Shown: positions 42,483 through 51,387 of the stretch, piece by piece
How positions within the stretch are numbered: position 1 is the stretch's first letter
Layout of the letters: every line of letters starts with the position of its first letter
Assembly (NCBI RefSeq): GCF_015390235.1
Contig: NZ_VUOH01000001.1
Coordinates: forward strand, 62,001-126,000
Direction: 5' to 3'
Length of the DNA stretch: 64,000 nt
Origin: Quadrisphaera sp. INWT6
GTDB taxonomy: Bacteria > Actinomycetota > Actinomycetes > Actinomycetales > Quadrisphaeraceae
Program-made: the position numbers and the translations under genes
Notes under the pieces: generated by a model
Seen by the model: only the letters and a program-made list of their open reading frames with translations
What the model was told of the DNA's origin: nothing
The model's database searches: none

Positions 42483-43796
42483 TCAGGACGCGTTCAGGAC
42501 CTTCTCCATCGCGGCGTCGGCCGCGGCGGCCAGCGAGACCGGGTCCTTGCCGGCGCCCATCGCGACGTAGAAGTCGTCGACGGTCTTGGCGCCCTCGACC
42601 AGGGCCCAGTTCTTGGCGGCCGGGGTGCCGACGGAGTTCTTCACGGCCTCGGTGGTCAGCGTGGAGAGCTCGTCGGAGCCGAGCGCGGAGGCGTACTGCA
42701 GGTTGCCGGGCACCCAGCCGCCCTCGGTGGCGAAGTACTCCTGGAACTCCTTGGCGAAGATGAGCTGCATCGCCTTCTTGGCGAGGTCCTTCTTCGAGGA
42801 GCTGGCGGAGATGGCCACGTTGGAGCCGCCGGCGAAGGGCTTGCCCACGCCGCCCGCGGTCACGGGCGGGAAGCCGAAGTACCCGACCTTGCCGGCGTCG
42901 ACCAGGGCCTTGTCGATGGAGCTCAGGTGCCAGTTGAAGCCGAAGAACATCGCGGTCTCACCGGTGTTGAACGGCACGAACGGCTGGCTGGCGGTGGTGG
43001 AGTCGGTGACGGTGCCCGACGTCGAGCCGGTCTTCCACAGCTGCTGCAGCTGGGTCAGCGAGGCCTGCCCCTCGGGCGTCGACAGCCCGCCCTTCCAGGT
43101 GTCGCCGTCCTGCGAGGCGAGCAGCGCGCCGTTGGTGAACAGCCACGCGATGCAGCTCTGCCAGCTGATGCCCGGCAGGTACAGGCCCGAGAAGCCCGTG
43201 GTGGCGGCGTTGGCCTGCTGCAGGGTGGTCGCGGCGGCGGTCAGCTCGTCGATGGTGGTCGGGACGGCGACGCCCGCGGCCTCGAACATGTCCTTGCGGT
43301 AGAAGAAGATCCGGCTGCCGGCGTAGAACGGCGCGGCGTACATCTTGTCCTCGAAGGAGCCCAGGTCGACCAGCGACTGCGTGAGCTGGTCCCCGCCCAG
43401 GTCGGCCTTGAGGTCGGACAGGTCCTCCAGCGCGCCGACGGCGCAGAACGTGGGGGCCTGGGTGTTGCCCAGCTCGATGATGTCCGGGGTGGAGTCGGCG
43501 CTGGCCAGGGACGTCTGCAGCTTGGGGACGATGCCGTCCCACACCTGGATCTCGTAGGTCAGCGTGGAGCCGGGGTTCTGCTGCTCGAAGGTGGTCTTGA
43601 GCCACTCCATGGCGGTGTCGCTGACGGAGTCCTTCATGAACCAGACGCGCAGGTCGCCGCTGGAGGCGCCTCCGCCGCCGGAGGAGCTGCCCGAGCCGGA
43701 GGAGCCGCCGCACGCGGCGAGCAGGCCGGCCAGGCCGAGGGCACCCCCCGCACCGAGGACGGCGCGGCGGGACGGGGTCGGGAACGGAGAGGCCAC
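42483..43796 (-). CDS. Sugar ABC transporter substrate-binding lipoprotein
   Basis: The protein is 437 aa. The GTG at 43796 follows AGGAG. The signal peptide has a twin-arginine-like start (PSRRAVLGAGGALGLAGLL) and the lipobox AACGG, then a Gly/Ser-rich linker. The mature part fits the family 1 extracellular solute-binding proteins (RVWFMKDSVSDTAMEWLKTT, EIQVWDGIVPKLQTSLAS). It captures an oligosaccharide or related ligand outside the cell for the two permeases. Confidence 0.92.
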   Translation of the reverse strand: MASPFPTPSRRAVLGAGGALGLAGLLAACGGSSGSGSSSGGGGASSGDLRVWFMKDSVSDTAMEWLKTTFEQQNPGSTLTYEIQVWDGIVPKLQTSLASADSTPDIIELGNTQAPTFCAVGALEDLSDLKADLGGDQLTQSLVDLGSFEDKMYAAPFYAGSRIFFYRKDMFEAAGVAVPTTIDELTAAATTLQQANAATTGFSGLYLPGISWQSCIAWLFTNGALLASQDGDTWKGGLSTPEGQASLTQLQQLWKTGSTSGTVTDSTTASQPFVPFNTGETAMFFGFNWHLSSIDKALVDAGKVGYFGFPPVTAGGVGKPFAGGSNVAISASSSKKDLAKKAMQLIFAKEFQEYFATEGGWVPGNLQYASALGSDELSTLTTEAVKNSVGTPAAKNWALVEGAKTVDDFYVAMGAGKDPVSLAAAADAAMEKVLNAS

Positions 43797-43914
43797 GGGG
43801 TGCTCCTGGGGTCGCGAAGGCGGGTGGGACGGCGGGGTGGTGCTGTCGAGCTGACGCCGGTGTCGTGCTCGTCGGTGCTGGTGAGGGGAGAGGAGAGCAG
43901 GTTCTGAGCGGGTG

Positions 43915-43928
43915 CGAAAGAACCTTCG
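43915..43928 (-). promoter_or_regulatory. Candidate ROK operator site, SBP side
   Basis: On the minus strand this reads CGAAGGTTCTTTCG, an imperfect inverted repeat of CGAA and TTCG. It lies between the M81 peptidase stop and the binding-protein start. The same CGAAGGTT start, followed by CTTCGG, occurs at 45665 upstream of the divergent genes. Operator function for the ROK regulator is inferred. Confidence 0.4.
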
Positions 43929-43930
43929 AC

Positions 43931-45541
43931 TTACTTCGGCCACGAACTTTCGACGGCGCCGTCGAGCTGCTCGTCCAGCTGCCCGACGAGCTCGGCCACG
44001 AGCGCCGGCTCGGGGGCCCCGCCGGGCCCGCCGAACGCGTCGTAGGGGTGCATCGGGCGGGAGATCCGGTCGTGGGGGAGGCGAAGCAGGTCCTGGTCGA
44101 CCCCGCCGGGCGTCAGCGCCAGGCGCCAGTCGGCGGCCATGGCGTAGAGCTCCGGCTCGAGGTAGCCGATCTTGACGACGACGACGTCGGCCGCCCGCGC
44201 GTCGATCCCGTTGCGGGTGAAGTCGCCCTCCAGGTGGTACGGCTTGCGGCGCTCGGTGAGCAGGAGCCGCAGCCCTCCGGTGCGCAGCACCACCTCGGTG
44301 CGGGCCACCGGGTCGTCGGTGCAGACGTGCTCCACCACGGCGTCGACGGGCACCGGGGGCTGGTGCACGTCGTCGACCCGCGCCCCGACCTCCAGCTGCA
44401 CCCGGGCGCCGACCCCCGCGGCGGCTGCGGCCCGGGCGCCCTCCGCGTCGGGGATCGACGCGTACACGACCTCGAGCCGCCCGGAGGCGACCTCGGGCCG
44501 CTCCAGCAGGCGCGCCAGCGTCCAGGTGGCGTCGCCGGTGCCGCCCGCGGTGGGGTTGTCGCCGGAGTCGGAGACGACGAAGGGGCGGACGCCGGCGGCC
44601 GCGCTCGCCGCGGCGGCGTCGAGGCACTCGTCGAGGCTGCCCGTGGGGGCCACGAACGCGAAGTCGTCGCGGACCGCCCACATCGCCCGGGCCAGCTCCT
44701 CGGCGCCCGCGGTGACGGCGGCGGCGTCGTCGCCGGTGACGACCACGCACGCCGAGCTGCGGGGCAGGTCGGCCCAGGCGTAGCCGATCCAGATGCCGGC
44801 GTCGAGCACGCCGTCGCGGGCCTCCACCTGCGGGACCAGCGCGTACAGCGACGCCGCCGGCTCCACGCGGGTGCTGGTCTTCTCCCCGGGCAGCAGCACC
44901 GGCACCTGGATGCGCGCCTTCAGCGGGCGCAGCGGCACCTCGCCCCGCCGCGCCGCGAGCAGCCGCTCGACGAGGTTGGCGGCGGCCCGCTCCTTGGTCT
45001 CCTCGGCGTCCTCGTGGGGGGCCATCCGGTAGCAGGTGAGCAGGTCGCAGGCGCGGGCGAGCAGCGGCGAGACGTTGCCGTGCAGGTCCATCCCGGTGCT
45101 GACGAGGGTGTCCGGCCCCACGAGGGCGCGGACGGCGGCGGCGAGCTCTCCCTCCGGGTCGTCGGTGCCGACCACGCTCATGGCTCCGTGGACGTCGAAG
45201 AGGACGCCGTCGAGCGCGCCGTCCTCGAGGGCGCTGCGCAGCCCGCCGAGCAGCACCTCCGTCATCTCCGCCCAGTCCGCGGCGGGCACGGGGGCTCCGG
45301 CGAAGGTGCGGTAGTGCGTCAGCCCGACCCAGTCGGCGGCCTCGCGCAGCGGCGTCCCTGCCGCCAGCCAGGGGCGTGCCGCGAGCAGGTCCTCGCCGTC
45401 GCGGCGCACGAAGTCGCCGACGAGGGTCGCCCCGGGGGAGTGGGTGCTGGCCTCCAGGCTCGCGCCGAGGACGGCGACGCGGGGCCTGCGGGTCTGCGGG
45501 GGTGCGGCGGGTGAGGTGGTGGGGGTGGTGCTGTCGGGCAC
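43931..45541 (-). CDS. M81 family (MlrC-like) metallopeptidase
   Basis: The protein is 536 aa. Segments typical of the M81/MlrC family are seen: VAVLGASLEASTHSPGATLV, LDGVLFDVHGAMSV, TGMDLHGNVSPLLARACDL and VVSDSGDNPTAGGTGDATW. MlrC was described as opening linearised microcystin, a peptide with D-amino acids; most relatives have unknown substrates. It is the first gene of the importer operon, read away from the sugar isomerase gene. The GTG start has GAAGGAAG upstream. Confidence 0.88.
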   Translation of the reverse strand: MPDSTTPTTSPAAPPQTRRPRVAVLGASLEASTHSPGATLVGDFVRRDGEDLLAARPWLAAGTPLREAADWVGLTHYRTFAGAPVPAADWAEMTEVLLGGLRSALEDGALDGVLFDVHGAMSVVGTDDPEGELAAAVRALVGPDTLVSTGMDLHGNVSPLLARACDLLTCYRMAPHEDAEETKERAAANLVERLLAARRGEVPLRPLKARIQVPVLLPGEKTSTRVEPAASLYALVPQVEARDGVLDAGIWIGYAWADLPRSSACVVVTGDDAAAVTAGAEELARAMWAVRDDFAFVAPTGSLDECLDAAAASAAAGVRPFVVSDSGDNPTAGGTGDATWTLARLLERPEVASGRLEVVYASIPDAEGARAAAAAGVGARVQLEVGARVDDVHQPPVPVDAVVEHVCTDDPVARTEVVLRTGGLRLLLTERRKPYHLEGDFTRNGIDARAADVVVVKIGYLEPELYAMAADWRLALTPGGVDQDLLRLPHDRISRPMHPYDAFGGPGGAPEPALVAELVGQLDEQLDGAVESSWPK

Positions 45542-45663
45542 GGGGCTTCCTTCGACGGGGCGGGTCGCGGGGCAGCCGCGGGCGCGCTGCGCTGCACGCC
45601 CCGAGGTCCGCCTGCCGCGGTGTGGGCGTCATCCACGCACGTCCCGGCGGCGCGGCGCCACGG

Positions 45664-45741
45664 CCGAAGGTTGCGCTTCGGTTAATTCGCGGCTGGCCGA
45701 TCGCCGCCCCTTGGCGCGAGGCGCCCGACCGCGCCTAGCGT
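45664..45741 (+). promoter_or_regulatory. Promoter and candidate ROK operator of the divergent sugar genes
   Basis: A palindrome CCGAAG-GTTGCG-CTTCGG (45664-45681) is followed by TTAATTCG, then TTGGCG (45711-45716) and TAGCGT (45736-45741), a -35/-10 pair with 19-bp spacing. The palindrome lies just upstream of the -35 box of the isomerase gene and about 120 bp upstream of the M81 peptidase start on the other strand, so one regulator could govern both directions. Confidence 0.5.
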
Positions 45742-45780
45742 CGCGGCACGCCACACCCCGATCCGATGGAGGACCGCACC

Positions 45781-46671
45781 GTGCAGCTCGGCGTCAGCTC
45801 CTACAGCTATGCCTCGACCATCGCCGCCGGAGGGCTCGACCTGCTCGGCGTCGTCGACAGGGTCGCCGCCACCGGGGCGGACCACCTCGAGATCGCGCAG
45901 GCCGGCGCCGGGGGGCCCGACCTGCCCGACGACCCCGCCCTCACCGACGCGATCGCCGCCCGCGCCGCGGAGCGCGGCCTGCCGCTGACCAGCTACGTCA
46001 TCGCCGCCGACTTCCGCTCCGCGCACGCCGCCGGAGACCTGGAGGCCGAGGTGCAGCGCGTCTTCGGCCACCTCGAGGCGGCCCGGCGCCTGGGCGTGCA
46101 GCGCGTGCGGCACGACGTCGTCGCGTGGGCGTGGCGCGAGGGCTCCGAGGCCGAGGCCCGCGAGGTGGCCGAGCTGGTGGTGGGCCCGTGCCAGCGCGTC
46201 GCCGACCGCGCCGCCGAGCTGGGGCTGGCCACCATGGTCGAGAACCACGGCTTCTTCATGAACGACCCGGCCCGCGTGCAGGCCCTGGTGGCGGCCGTCG
46301 ACAGGCCGAACTTCTCCACGCTGGTCGACGTCGGCAACTTCCTCTGCGTCGACGCCGACCCGCTCGCCGCCGTGCGCACGAGCCTGCCGACGGCGTCGGT
46401 GGTGCACCTGAAGGACTTCCGCGTCAGGCCGCAGCTGGAGCCGCCGGGCGACCCGGCGGCCGAGGGCTGGCTGCGCACGGTGGGCGGCGCGGGCCTGCTC
46501 GGCTCGGTCGTCGGCGAGGGCGACCTGCCGCTGGCCGCGATCGTCCGCGAGGTGCGCGCGTCCGGCTTCGACGGCCCGGTCACCATCGAGTTCGAGGGCC
46601 CCGAGGACGACGACGCCGCCGTGGCCGCCGGCCTGGCGCACGCGCGCCAGCTCTGGGCGGAGGCCGCGTGA
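45781..46671 (+). CDS. Sugar phosphate isomerase/epimerase family (AP endonuclease-2 fold)
   Basis: The protein is 296 aa, a TIM barrel of the xylose-isomerase-like superfamily (QLGVSSYSYASTIAAGG, TMVENHGFFMNDPARVQALV, STLVDVGNFLC, VVHLKDFRVR, ending with GPVTIEFEGPED); its Glu, Asp and His residues are those expected to bind metal. The GTG at 45781 is preferred over the ATG at 45766 because GGAGG lies 8 nt before it. The next gene starts within its stop (TGATG). The product of the pair with the dehydrogenase is unknown. Confidence 0.85.
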   Translation: MQLGVSSYSYASTIAAGGLDLLGVVDRVAATGADHLEIAQAGAGGPDLPDDPALTDAIAARAAERGLPLTSYVIAADFRSAHAAGDLEAEVQRVFGHLEAARRLGVQRVRHDVVAWAWREGSEAEAREVAELVVGPCQRVADRAAELGLATMVENHGFFMNDPARVQALVAAVDRPNFSTLVDVGNFLCVDADPLAAVRTSLPTASVVHLKDFRVRPQLEPPGDPAAEGWLRTVGGAGLLGSVVGEGDLPLAAIVREVRASGFDGPVTIEFEGPEDDDAAVAAGLAHARQLWAEAA

Positions 46672-47786
46672 TGGCTGCCGCTCAGCCGCCCGCTGGCGGC
46701 GCACCTCTCGGCGTCGGCGTCGTCGGCGGCGGGTCCATCGCCGAGTGGCACCTGAGCTCGTACGTGCGCAACCCCGACGTGCGCGTCGTCGCGGTCGCCG
46801 ACGTCGACCTGGCGCGGGCGACGGCTCGCGCCGCGGAGCACACCGCTCTCGCGGCGGCGTCGGGCCGGCAGCACGAGCCGGTGCGGGCCTACGCCTCGCA
46901 CACCGACCTGCTGGACGACGCCGACGTGCAGGCCGTGTCGGTCTGCACCCGCAACGACACGCACTCGCCGATCGCCGTCGACGTGCTCGCCTCCGGCCGC
47001 AGCGCGCTGGTGGAGAAGCCGATGGCGCGCACCGTGGCCGAGGCCGAGGCGATCGTGGCCGCCGAGGCGGCCTCGGACGGCGTGGTGCAGGTCGGGTACG
47101 TCCGGCGCTGGTCGCCCAACGCGCAGGTGCTCAAGACCTTCGCCGACGCCGGTGACCTGGGCGCCGTCTACTACGCGAAGGCGACCTGCCTGCGCCAGGC
47201 CGGCAACCCCGGCGGCTGGTTCGCCGACCGCTCGATCTCCGGCGGGGGCCCGCTCATCGACGTCGGCGTGCACTTCCTCGACCTGGCCTGGTGGTTCATG
47301 GGCGCGCCGAGGGCCGTGGCGGTCAGCGGCTACACCTCCGACCGGCTCGGCAACCGCGGCAACATCGAGTCGCTGACGCGGTGGAAGTCGGCGGACTACG
47401 ACGTCTCGAAGAACTCCGTGGAGGACCTCGCCGGTGCGGTGGTCCGCTTCGAGGGCGGCGCGGTGCTGCACCTCGACGTCTCGTACTCCCTGCACGGGCG
47501 CCCGCAGATCGGGCTCGCGCTGTTCGGGGAGCGGGGCGGGGCGGAGCTCGAGCCGGCGCTGACGCTGTTCACCGAGCAGCACGACACGATCACCGAGGTG
47601 GTGCCGCACGTCGACAGCCGCAGCTTCGACATCGTGCCGGCGTTCCAGAACGAGATCGACGGGTTCGTGCGGGCCGCCCGCGGCCTGGAGCCGTCGGTGG
47701 CGCCGGCGTCGCACGGCCTGGAGATGACGAAGATCGTGACCGCGGTCTACGAGTCCGCCGCACGGGGCGCCGAGATCACCCTCTGA
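46671..47786 (+). CDS. Gfo/Idh/MocA family oxidoreductase
   Basis: The protein is 371 aa. It has an N-terminal NAD(P)-binding fold (GVGVVGGGSIAEWHLSSYVR), the EKPMARTVAEAEAIV motif with the catalytic-type Lys, and the second-domain GGGPLIDVGVHFLDLAWWFM stretch containing the conserved Asp and His. Such enzymes oxidise or epimerise sugars and cyclitols. It is coupled to the isomerase-like gene and ends at a strong palindromic terminator. Confidence 0.92.
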   Translation: MAAAQPPAGGAPLGVGVVGGGSIAEWHLSSYVRNPDVRVVAVADVDLARATARAAEHTALAAASGRQHEPVRAYASHTDLLDDADVQAVSVCTRNDTHSPIAVDVLASGRSALVEKPMARTVAEAEAIVAAEAASDGVVQVGYVRRWSPNAQVLKTFADAGDLGAVYYAKATCLRQAGNPGGWFADRSISGGGPLIDVGVHFLDLAWWFMGAPRAVAVSGYTSDRLGNRGNIESLTRWKSADYDVSKNSVEDLAGAVVRFEGGAVLHLDVSYSLHGRPQIGLALFGERGGAELEPALTLFTEQHDTITEVVPHVDSRSFDIVPAFQNEIDGFVRAARGLEPSVAPASHGLEMTKIVTAVYESAARGAEITL

Positions 47787-47800
47787 CCCTGCGAGAGGGC

Positions 47801-47839
47801 GGCGGACGCCCATGATCACGGTGATCATGGGCGTCCGCC
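47801..47839. terminator. 39-bp palindromic bidirectional terminator built from CATGATCACG element
   Basis: Two perfect 19-bp arms (47801-47819 and 47821-47839) around a single central base contain the GGACGCCCATGATCAC element in both orientations. It lies between the convergent dehydrogenase and RidA genes, an ideal place for a shared terminator. The half-element is found at five other positions in the window. Confidence 0.8.
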
Positions 47840-47852
47840 ACCCGCGGCGGGT

Positions 47853-48257
47853 TCAGGCGACGACGGCGAGGGCGTCGATCTCGACGAGCATCTCCTCGCG
47901 CGGCAGCTCGACCATCACCGTGGTGCGCGCCGGTAGCACGCCGCCGCGCACCCGGCGGGTCACGAACGCCTCGTAGGCGTCGTTCATCGCGGCGAAGTGG
48001 GCGCGGGTGGTCAGGTACACGCGCAGCATCACGACGTCGTCGAACGTGGCGCCGCCCGCTGCCAGCACGGCCTCGACGTTGAGGAGCGTGCGCTCGACCT
48101 GCGCGGCGACGTCGCCGGGGTGCAGGTACTCGCCGGAGGCGGGGTCGACGGGGCCCTGTCCGGAGACCTGGACGACGTTCCCGGCGCGCACCCCCTGGGA
48201 GAAGGAGTGGGCGGCGGCCGGGGCGTCGGAGGTGGTGAGGGCGGTGCGCTTCGTCAT
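47853..48257 (-). CDS. RidA-family protein
   Basis: The protein is 134 aa, standard for the YjgF/YER057c/UK114 family. It shows AGNVVQVSGQGPVDPASGEY, the QVERTLLNVEAVLAAGGATF segment, and PARTTVMVELPREEMLVEID with the Arg that binds the carboxylate in RidA. RidA removes reactive 2-aminoacrylate and related imines made by PLP enzymes, which fits the PLP-dependent D-serine-dehydratase-like enzyme encoded two genes upstream on the same strand. Confidence 0.9.
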   Translation of the reverse strand: MTKRTALTTSDAPAAAHSFSQGVRAGNVVQVSGQGPVDPASGEYLHPGDVAAQVERTLLNVEAVLAAGGATFDDVVMLRVYLTTRAHFAAMNDAYEAFVTRRVRGGVLPARTTVMVELPREEMLVEIDALAVVA

Positions 48258-48301
48258 GCCGACCGATCCTGCCCCGTGACGGTCTTCGCGACCGCCGGGG
48301 T

Positions 48302-48321
48302 GGCGGACGCCCATGATCACG
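48302..48321. repeat. Single CATGATCACG element overlapping a stop codon
   Basis: GGCGGACGCCCATGATCACG matches one arm of the palindrome at 47801-47839. The TGA stop of the amidohydrolase gene lies inside it, as also happens with the remnant frame at 21600. Confidence 0.85.
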
Positions 48322-49987
48322 GCGGGGAGGGGAGGAGGGGGCGCAGGGAGCGACCGGGGGTCGCCCCGGTGCGTCTCCCGTCGCTGACCAGCGGCACGCC
48401 CGCCACCCAGACGTGCGGGACCCCGCACGGCGGTCGCCGCGGCTCGTCGAAGGTCGCGCCCTCCACGGTCTCCGGGTCGAACAGCACCAGGTCGGCCACG
48501 GCCCCGACCCGCAGCACGCCCCGCGCCCCCGGGCCGGGCCCGGCCAGCCCCAGCCGCCGCGCCGGCCGCAGCGTCATCCGCGCCACCGCCTCCTCGACGG
48601 TCAGCAGCCCCTCGCGCACGCAGGGCCCCAGCAGGTGCGCGAACGCCCCCCACGCCCGCGGGTGCGGCCGGGCGCCCACGAGCAGCCCGTCGCTGCCGAC
48701 GCTGTGGTGCCGCGACGCGACCACCTCCCGCACGTTGGCCGCGTCACCGACGTGCTGCAGCACCGTGGTGCCGAGCCGGTCGCGGACCAGCAGGTCGACG
48801 GCGACGGCGAACGGCGCGCGCCCCTCCCGCTGCGCCAGCTCCGCGACCGTCGAGCCCACCGCCGCCGCCAGCCACGGGTCGTCCGCCGTCGCCACCCCGC
48901 TGACCTGCACCGACGCCCAGTCGACAGGCACGCCGTGGCACCCGTCGGCGCCCCGCACCTCCAGGTCGTGGCGCAGCCGCGCCAGCTCCTCGCCGTCGTG
49001 CGGCTGGCTCAGCCGGGCGAGCAGCGCCTCCGGCCCGCCGGCCGCGGCCCAGCTGGGGAGCAGCGCCGCGAGCGTCGTCGAGCCGGGCAGGTAGGGGTAG
49101 CTGTCGAGGGTGACGTCCTGGCCGGCGGCCACCGCGGCGTCGACCAGGGCCAGCAGCTCGCCGGCGCGCCCGCGGTTCACGGGGAAGTTCATCGTCGCGT
49201 GCGTCAGGTGCACCGCCGCCCCGCTGCGCCGCCCGACCTCCAGGGCCTCGGCGTACGCCTCCAGCGCCCCCGCCCCGTAGGAGCGGGTGTGCGGCGCCCA
49301 GTACCCGCCCGCTGCGGCGACCTCCTCGCACAGCGCCGCCAGCTCGTCCGCGGAGGCGTGCATGCCCGGGGTGTAGGTGAGCCCGCTGGACATCCCGACC
49401 GCGCCCTGCGCCATCCCCGCGCGCACGAGCGCCCGCATCGCCGCGACCTCCGCGGGGGTCGCCGGGCGGTCCTCGACGCCCACCACCAGCAGCCGGACCG
49501 TGCCCTGCGGCACGAGGTAGCAGGCGTTCACCGCGGTCCCGGCGTCGATCCGGTCGAGGTAGCCGCCGACGTCGCGCCAGGTCACCAGCCCCGCCGGCAG
49601 CCGCCCGTTCCACCCCGCGAGCTGGGCGTCGAGGACGGCGAGCGCGGCGTCGTCGACCGGCGCGTACGAGAGGCCGTCCTGCCCCAGCACCTCGGTCGTG
49701 ACGCCCTGCAGCGCGCGCGAGAGGTGCGCCGGGTCGGTGAGGACGGCGACGTCGGAGTGCGCGTGCAGGTCGACGAACCCCGGGCAGAGCACCAGCCCGT
49801 CGGCGTCGAGCACCCGCGCCCCGGCCGGCACCGCGTGGCGCGGCACGTCGCCGAGCGCACGCAGCACGCCTCCGCTGACCAGGGCGTCTCCGCGGTGGCC
49901 CGGTGCGCCGGTGCCGTCGACCAGCAGCGCGCCCCGCACCAGCAGGTCGCGGCTCTCACCGCTGCCCGCGCCCCCGGAGGGCGTCAC
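48317..49987 (-). CDS. N-acyl-D-amino-acid deacylase (D-aminoacylase) family amidohydrolase
   Basis: The protein is 556 aa. Metal-site motifs of the D-aminoacylase branch are present: CPGFVDLHAHSDVAVLTDP (HxH), GMSSGLTYTPGMHASADEL, GGYWAPHTRSYGAGALEAYA, AAVHLTHATMN and VGSDGLLVGARPHPRAWGAF. The enzyme would release D-amino acids from N-acylated forms. The GTG start overlaps the stop of the D-serine-dehydratase-like gene (GTGA), so release and further breakdown of D-amino acids are probably coupled. Confidence 0.9.
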   Translation of the reverse strand: MTPSGGAGSGESRDLLVRGALLVDGTGAPGHRGDALVSGGVLRALGDVPRHAVPAGARVLDADGLVLCPGFVDLHAHSDVAVLTDPAHLSRALQGVTTEVLGQDGLSYAPVDDAALAVLDAQLAGWNGRLPAGLVTWRDVGGYLDRIDAGTAVNACYLVPQGTVRLLVVGVEDRPATPAEVAAMRALVRAGMAQGAVGMSSGLTYTPGMHASADELAALCEEVAAAGGYWAPHTRSYGAGALEAYAEALEVGRRSGAAVHLTHATMNFPVNRGRAGELLALVDAAVAAGQDVTLDSYPYLPGSTTLAALLPSWAAAGGPEALLARLSQPHDGEELARLRHDLEVRGADGCHGVPVDWASVQVSGVATADDPWLAAAVGSTVAELAQREGRAPFAVAVDLLVRDRLGTTVLQHVGDAANVREVVASRHHSVGSDGLLVGARPHPRAWGAFAHLLGPCVREGLLTVEEAVARMTLRPARRLGLAGPGPGARGVLRVGAVADLVLFDPETVEGATFDEPRRPPCGVPHVWVAGVPLVSDGRRTGATPGRSLRPLLPSPP

Positions 49988-51387
49988 CCGAAGACCGTCC
50001 GGAGCAGGTCCACCACCCGCGGCTGGGGGAGCGAGGCGTCGTCGACGACCGGGACGAGCCCCCACTTGTCGAAGGCGGTGCACGGGTGGGAGAGCCCCAG
50101 CTGCAGCACGTCGCCGACAGCGAGGTGCTCGGCCCCTCCGCCACCAGCACGGCCAGCGGCCAGGCGCACGAAGGCGTGCTGGTCGTTCACCGCGGTGACG
50201 ACGGCGGCACCCGGCTCCAGCGGCTCCGCCGGGCCGCGGCCGCCGGGCCGCCGGGCGCGCACCACGGGCAGGCCCTCGTCGAAGGGCAGGTCGCGCCGCC
50301 CGGCGTCGAGCAGCGCCAGCCCCGGCTCGGGCCGGGAGATGACGCGCGCCCACGCGTGCAGACCGGCCCGCAGCTCCGGGCCCGTGCCCCGGGTGGCGGG
50401 CGTGATGCCGGCGTAGAAGCCGTCGTCGTGGGCGGCGCTCGCGCCGGCGCGGACCACCACGCGCACCCCGGGACCGTGCTGGCCGGCGGGGTCGTGCAGG
50501 TCGGCCAGCTCCTCGGCGACGACGTCGAAGTACGCGCTGCCCCCGGCGGACACGACGGCCGCGTCGTCCGGGACCGACGCGGTGTCCAGCAGGCCGAGCC
50601 CCAGCAGCTGCTCGTGCAGGGAGCGCAGGTCGCGGAGCCAGGCGCGCACGGCGGCCATCGAGGCGGGGGAGGCGTCGTGCGCCAGCGCCCCCTCGTAGCC
50701 CGCCACCCCGGCCAGCCGCAGGCCCGGGGCGGCGGCGGTGGCGCGCGCCACCGCCAGGGCCGCGGCCACCGACCGCGCCCCCGTGCGGGCCCCCGGGGCG
50801 CCCAGCTCGACCAGCACGTCGAGCGGTCGGGTCCCGGCCGGGTCCTGATCCGTGCGCGCCAGTCCCTCGGCGCGCGCCGCCGCGGTCGCGGCGACGACGT
50901 CCTCGCCGTCCACCCACGCCAGCACGCGCGCCGCCGGGGTCGCCGGCGAGCTCGCTGGCGAGGTCGCTGCCGGCGCCGTCGTGCGGGCGACCAGCCCGTG
51001 CACGTCGGCGTCCAGCAGCGGGCCCGCGACGAGCACCCGCGGCACGCCGGCGTCGAGCGCCACGGCCAGCTGCCAGGGCGTGGCCACCGTGACGGCCCAG
51101 GCACCCGCCGCCAGCTGGGCCCGCCACAGCGCCGGCGCCATGCTCGTCTTGCCGTGGGGGGCCAGGTCGACGCCGGCACCGGCGGCCCAGCCCGCCATCG
51201 CCGCCAGGTTGGCGGCCACCGCCGCGGCGTCCAGCGTCATCACCGGGGTCGGCAGGTCCGCCAGGTGCGGGCCCGAGGCGACCCACCCGGCGCCGTCCCG
51301 CCCCCAGGCGCTGACCGGGACCCCCTTGGCCCAGGGACCGAGGGGGCCGGTGGCAGCGGCGTCGTACTCGGGCAGCCCCGGGCTCAC
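49984..51387 (-). CDS. D-serine dehydratase-like / alanine racemase-fold PLP enzyme
   Basis: The protein is 467 aa. A fold-type III PLP domain carries the Lys in LAPHGKTSMAPALWR. The C-terminal D-Ser-dehydratase-like domain ends with SHPCTAFDKWGLVPVV, whose His and Cys match the zinc ligands of eukaryotic-type D-serine dehydratases. Relatives are annotated as amino acid deaminases. The likely reaction is removal of ammonia from a D-hydroxy amino acid. It overlaps the genes on both sides by 4 nt. Confidence 0.87.
   Translation of the reverse strand: MSPGLPEYDAAATGPLGPWAKGVPVSAWGRDGAGWVASGPHLADLPTPVMTLDAAAVAANLAAMAGWAAGAGVDLAPHGKTSMAPALWRAQLAAGAWAVTVATPWQLAVALDAGVPRVLVAGPLLDADVHGLVARTTAPAATSPASSPATPAARVLAWVDGEDVVAATAAARAEGLARTDQDPAGTRPLDVLVELGAPGARTGARSVAAALAVARATAAAPGLRLAGVAGYEGALAHDASPASMAAVRAWLRDLRSLHEQLLGLGLLDTASVPDDAAVVSAGGSAYFDVVAEELADLHDPAGQHGPGVRVVVRAGASAAHDDGFYAGITPATRGTGPELRAGLHAWARVISRPEPGLALLDAGRRDLPFDEGLPVVRARRPGGRGPAEPLEPGAAVVTAVNDQHAFVRLAAGRAGGGGAEHLAVGDVLQLGLSHPCTAFDKWGLVPVVDDASLPQPRVVDLLRTVFG

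Noticed and set aside
37265-45541. The block as a known single-sugar locus such as nag or xyl
   Set aside because: No deacetylase, xylose isomerase or other defining enzyme is present, and the ABC ATPase is missing, so no specific sugar can be named.
45766-45780. ATG at 45766 as the start of the isomerase-like gene
   Set aside because: The GGAGG ribosome binding site falls inside these codons and is correctly placed for the GTG at 45781.
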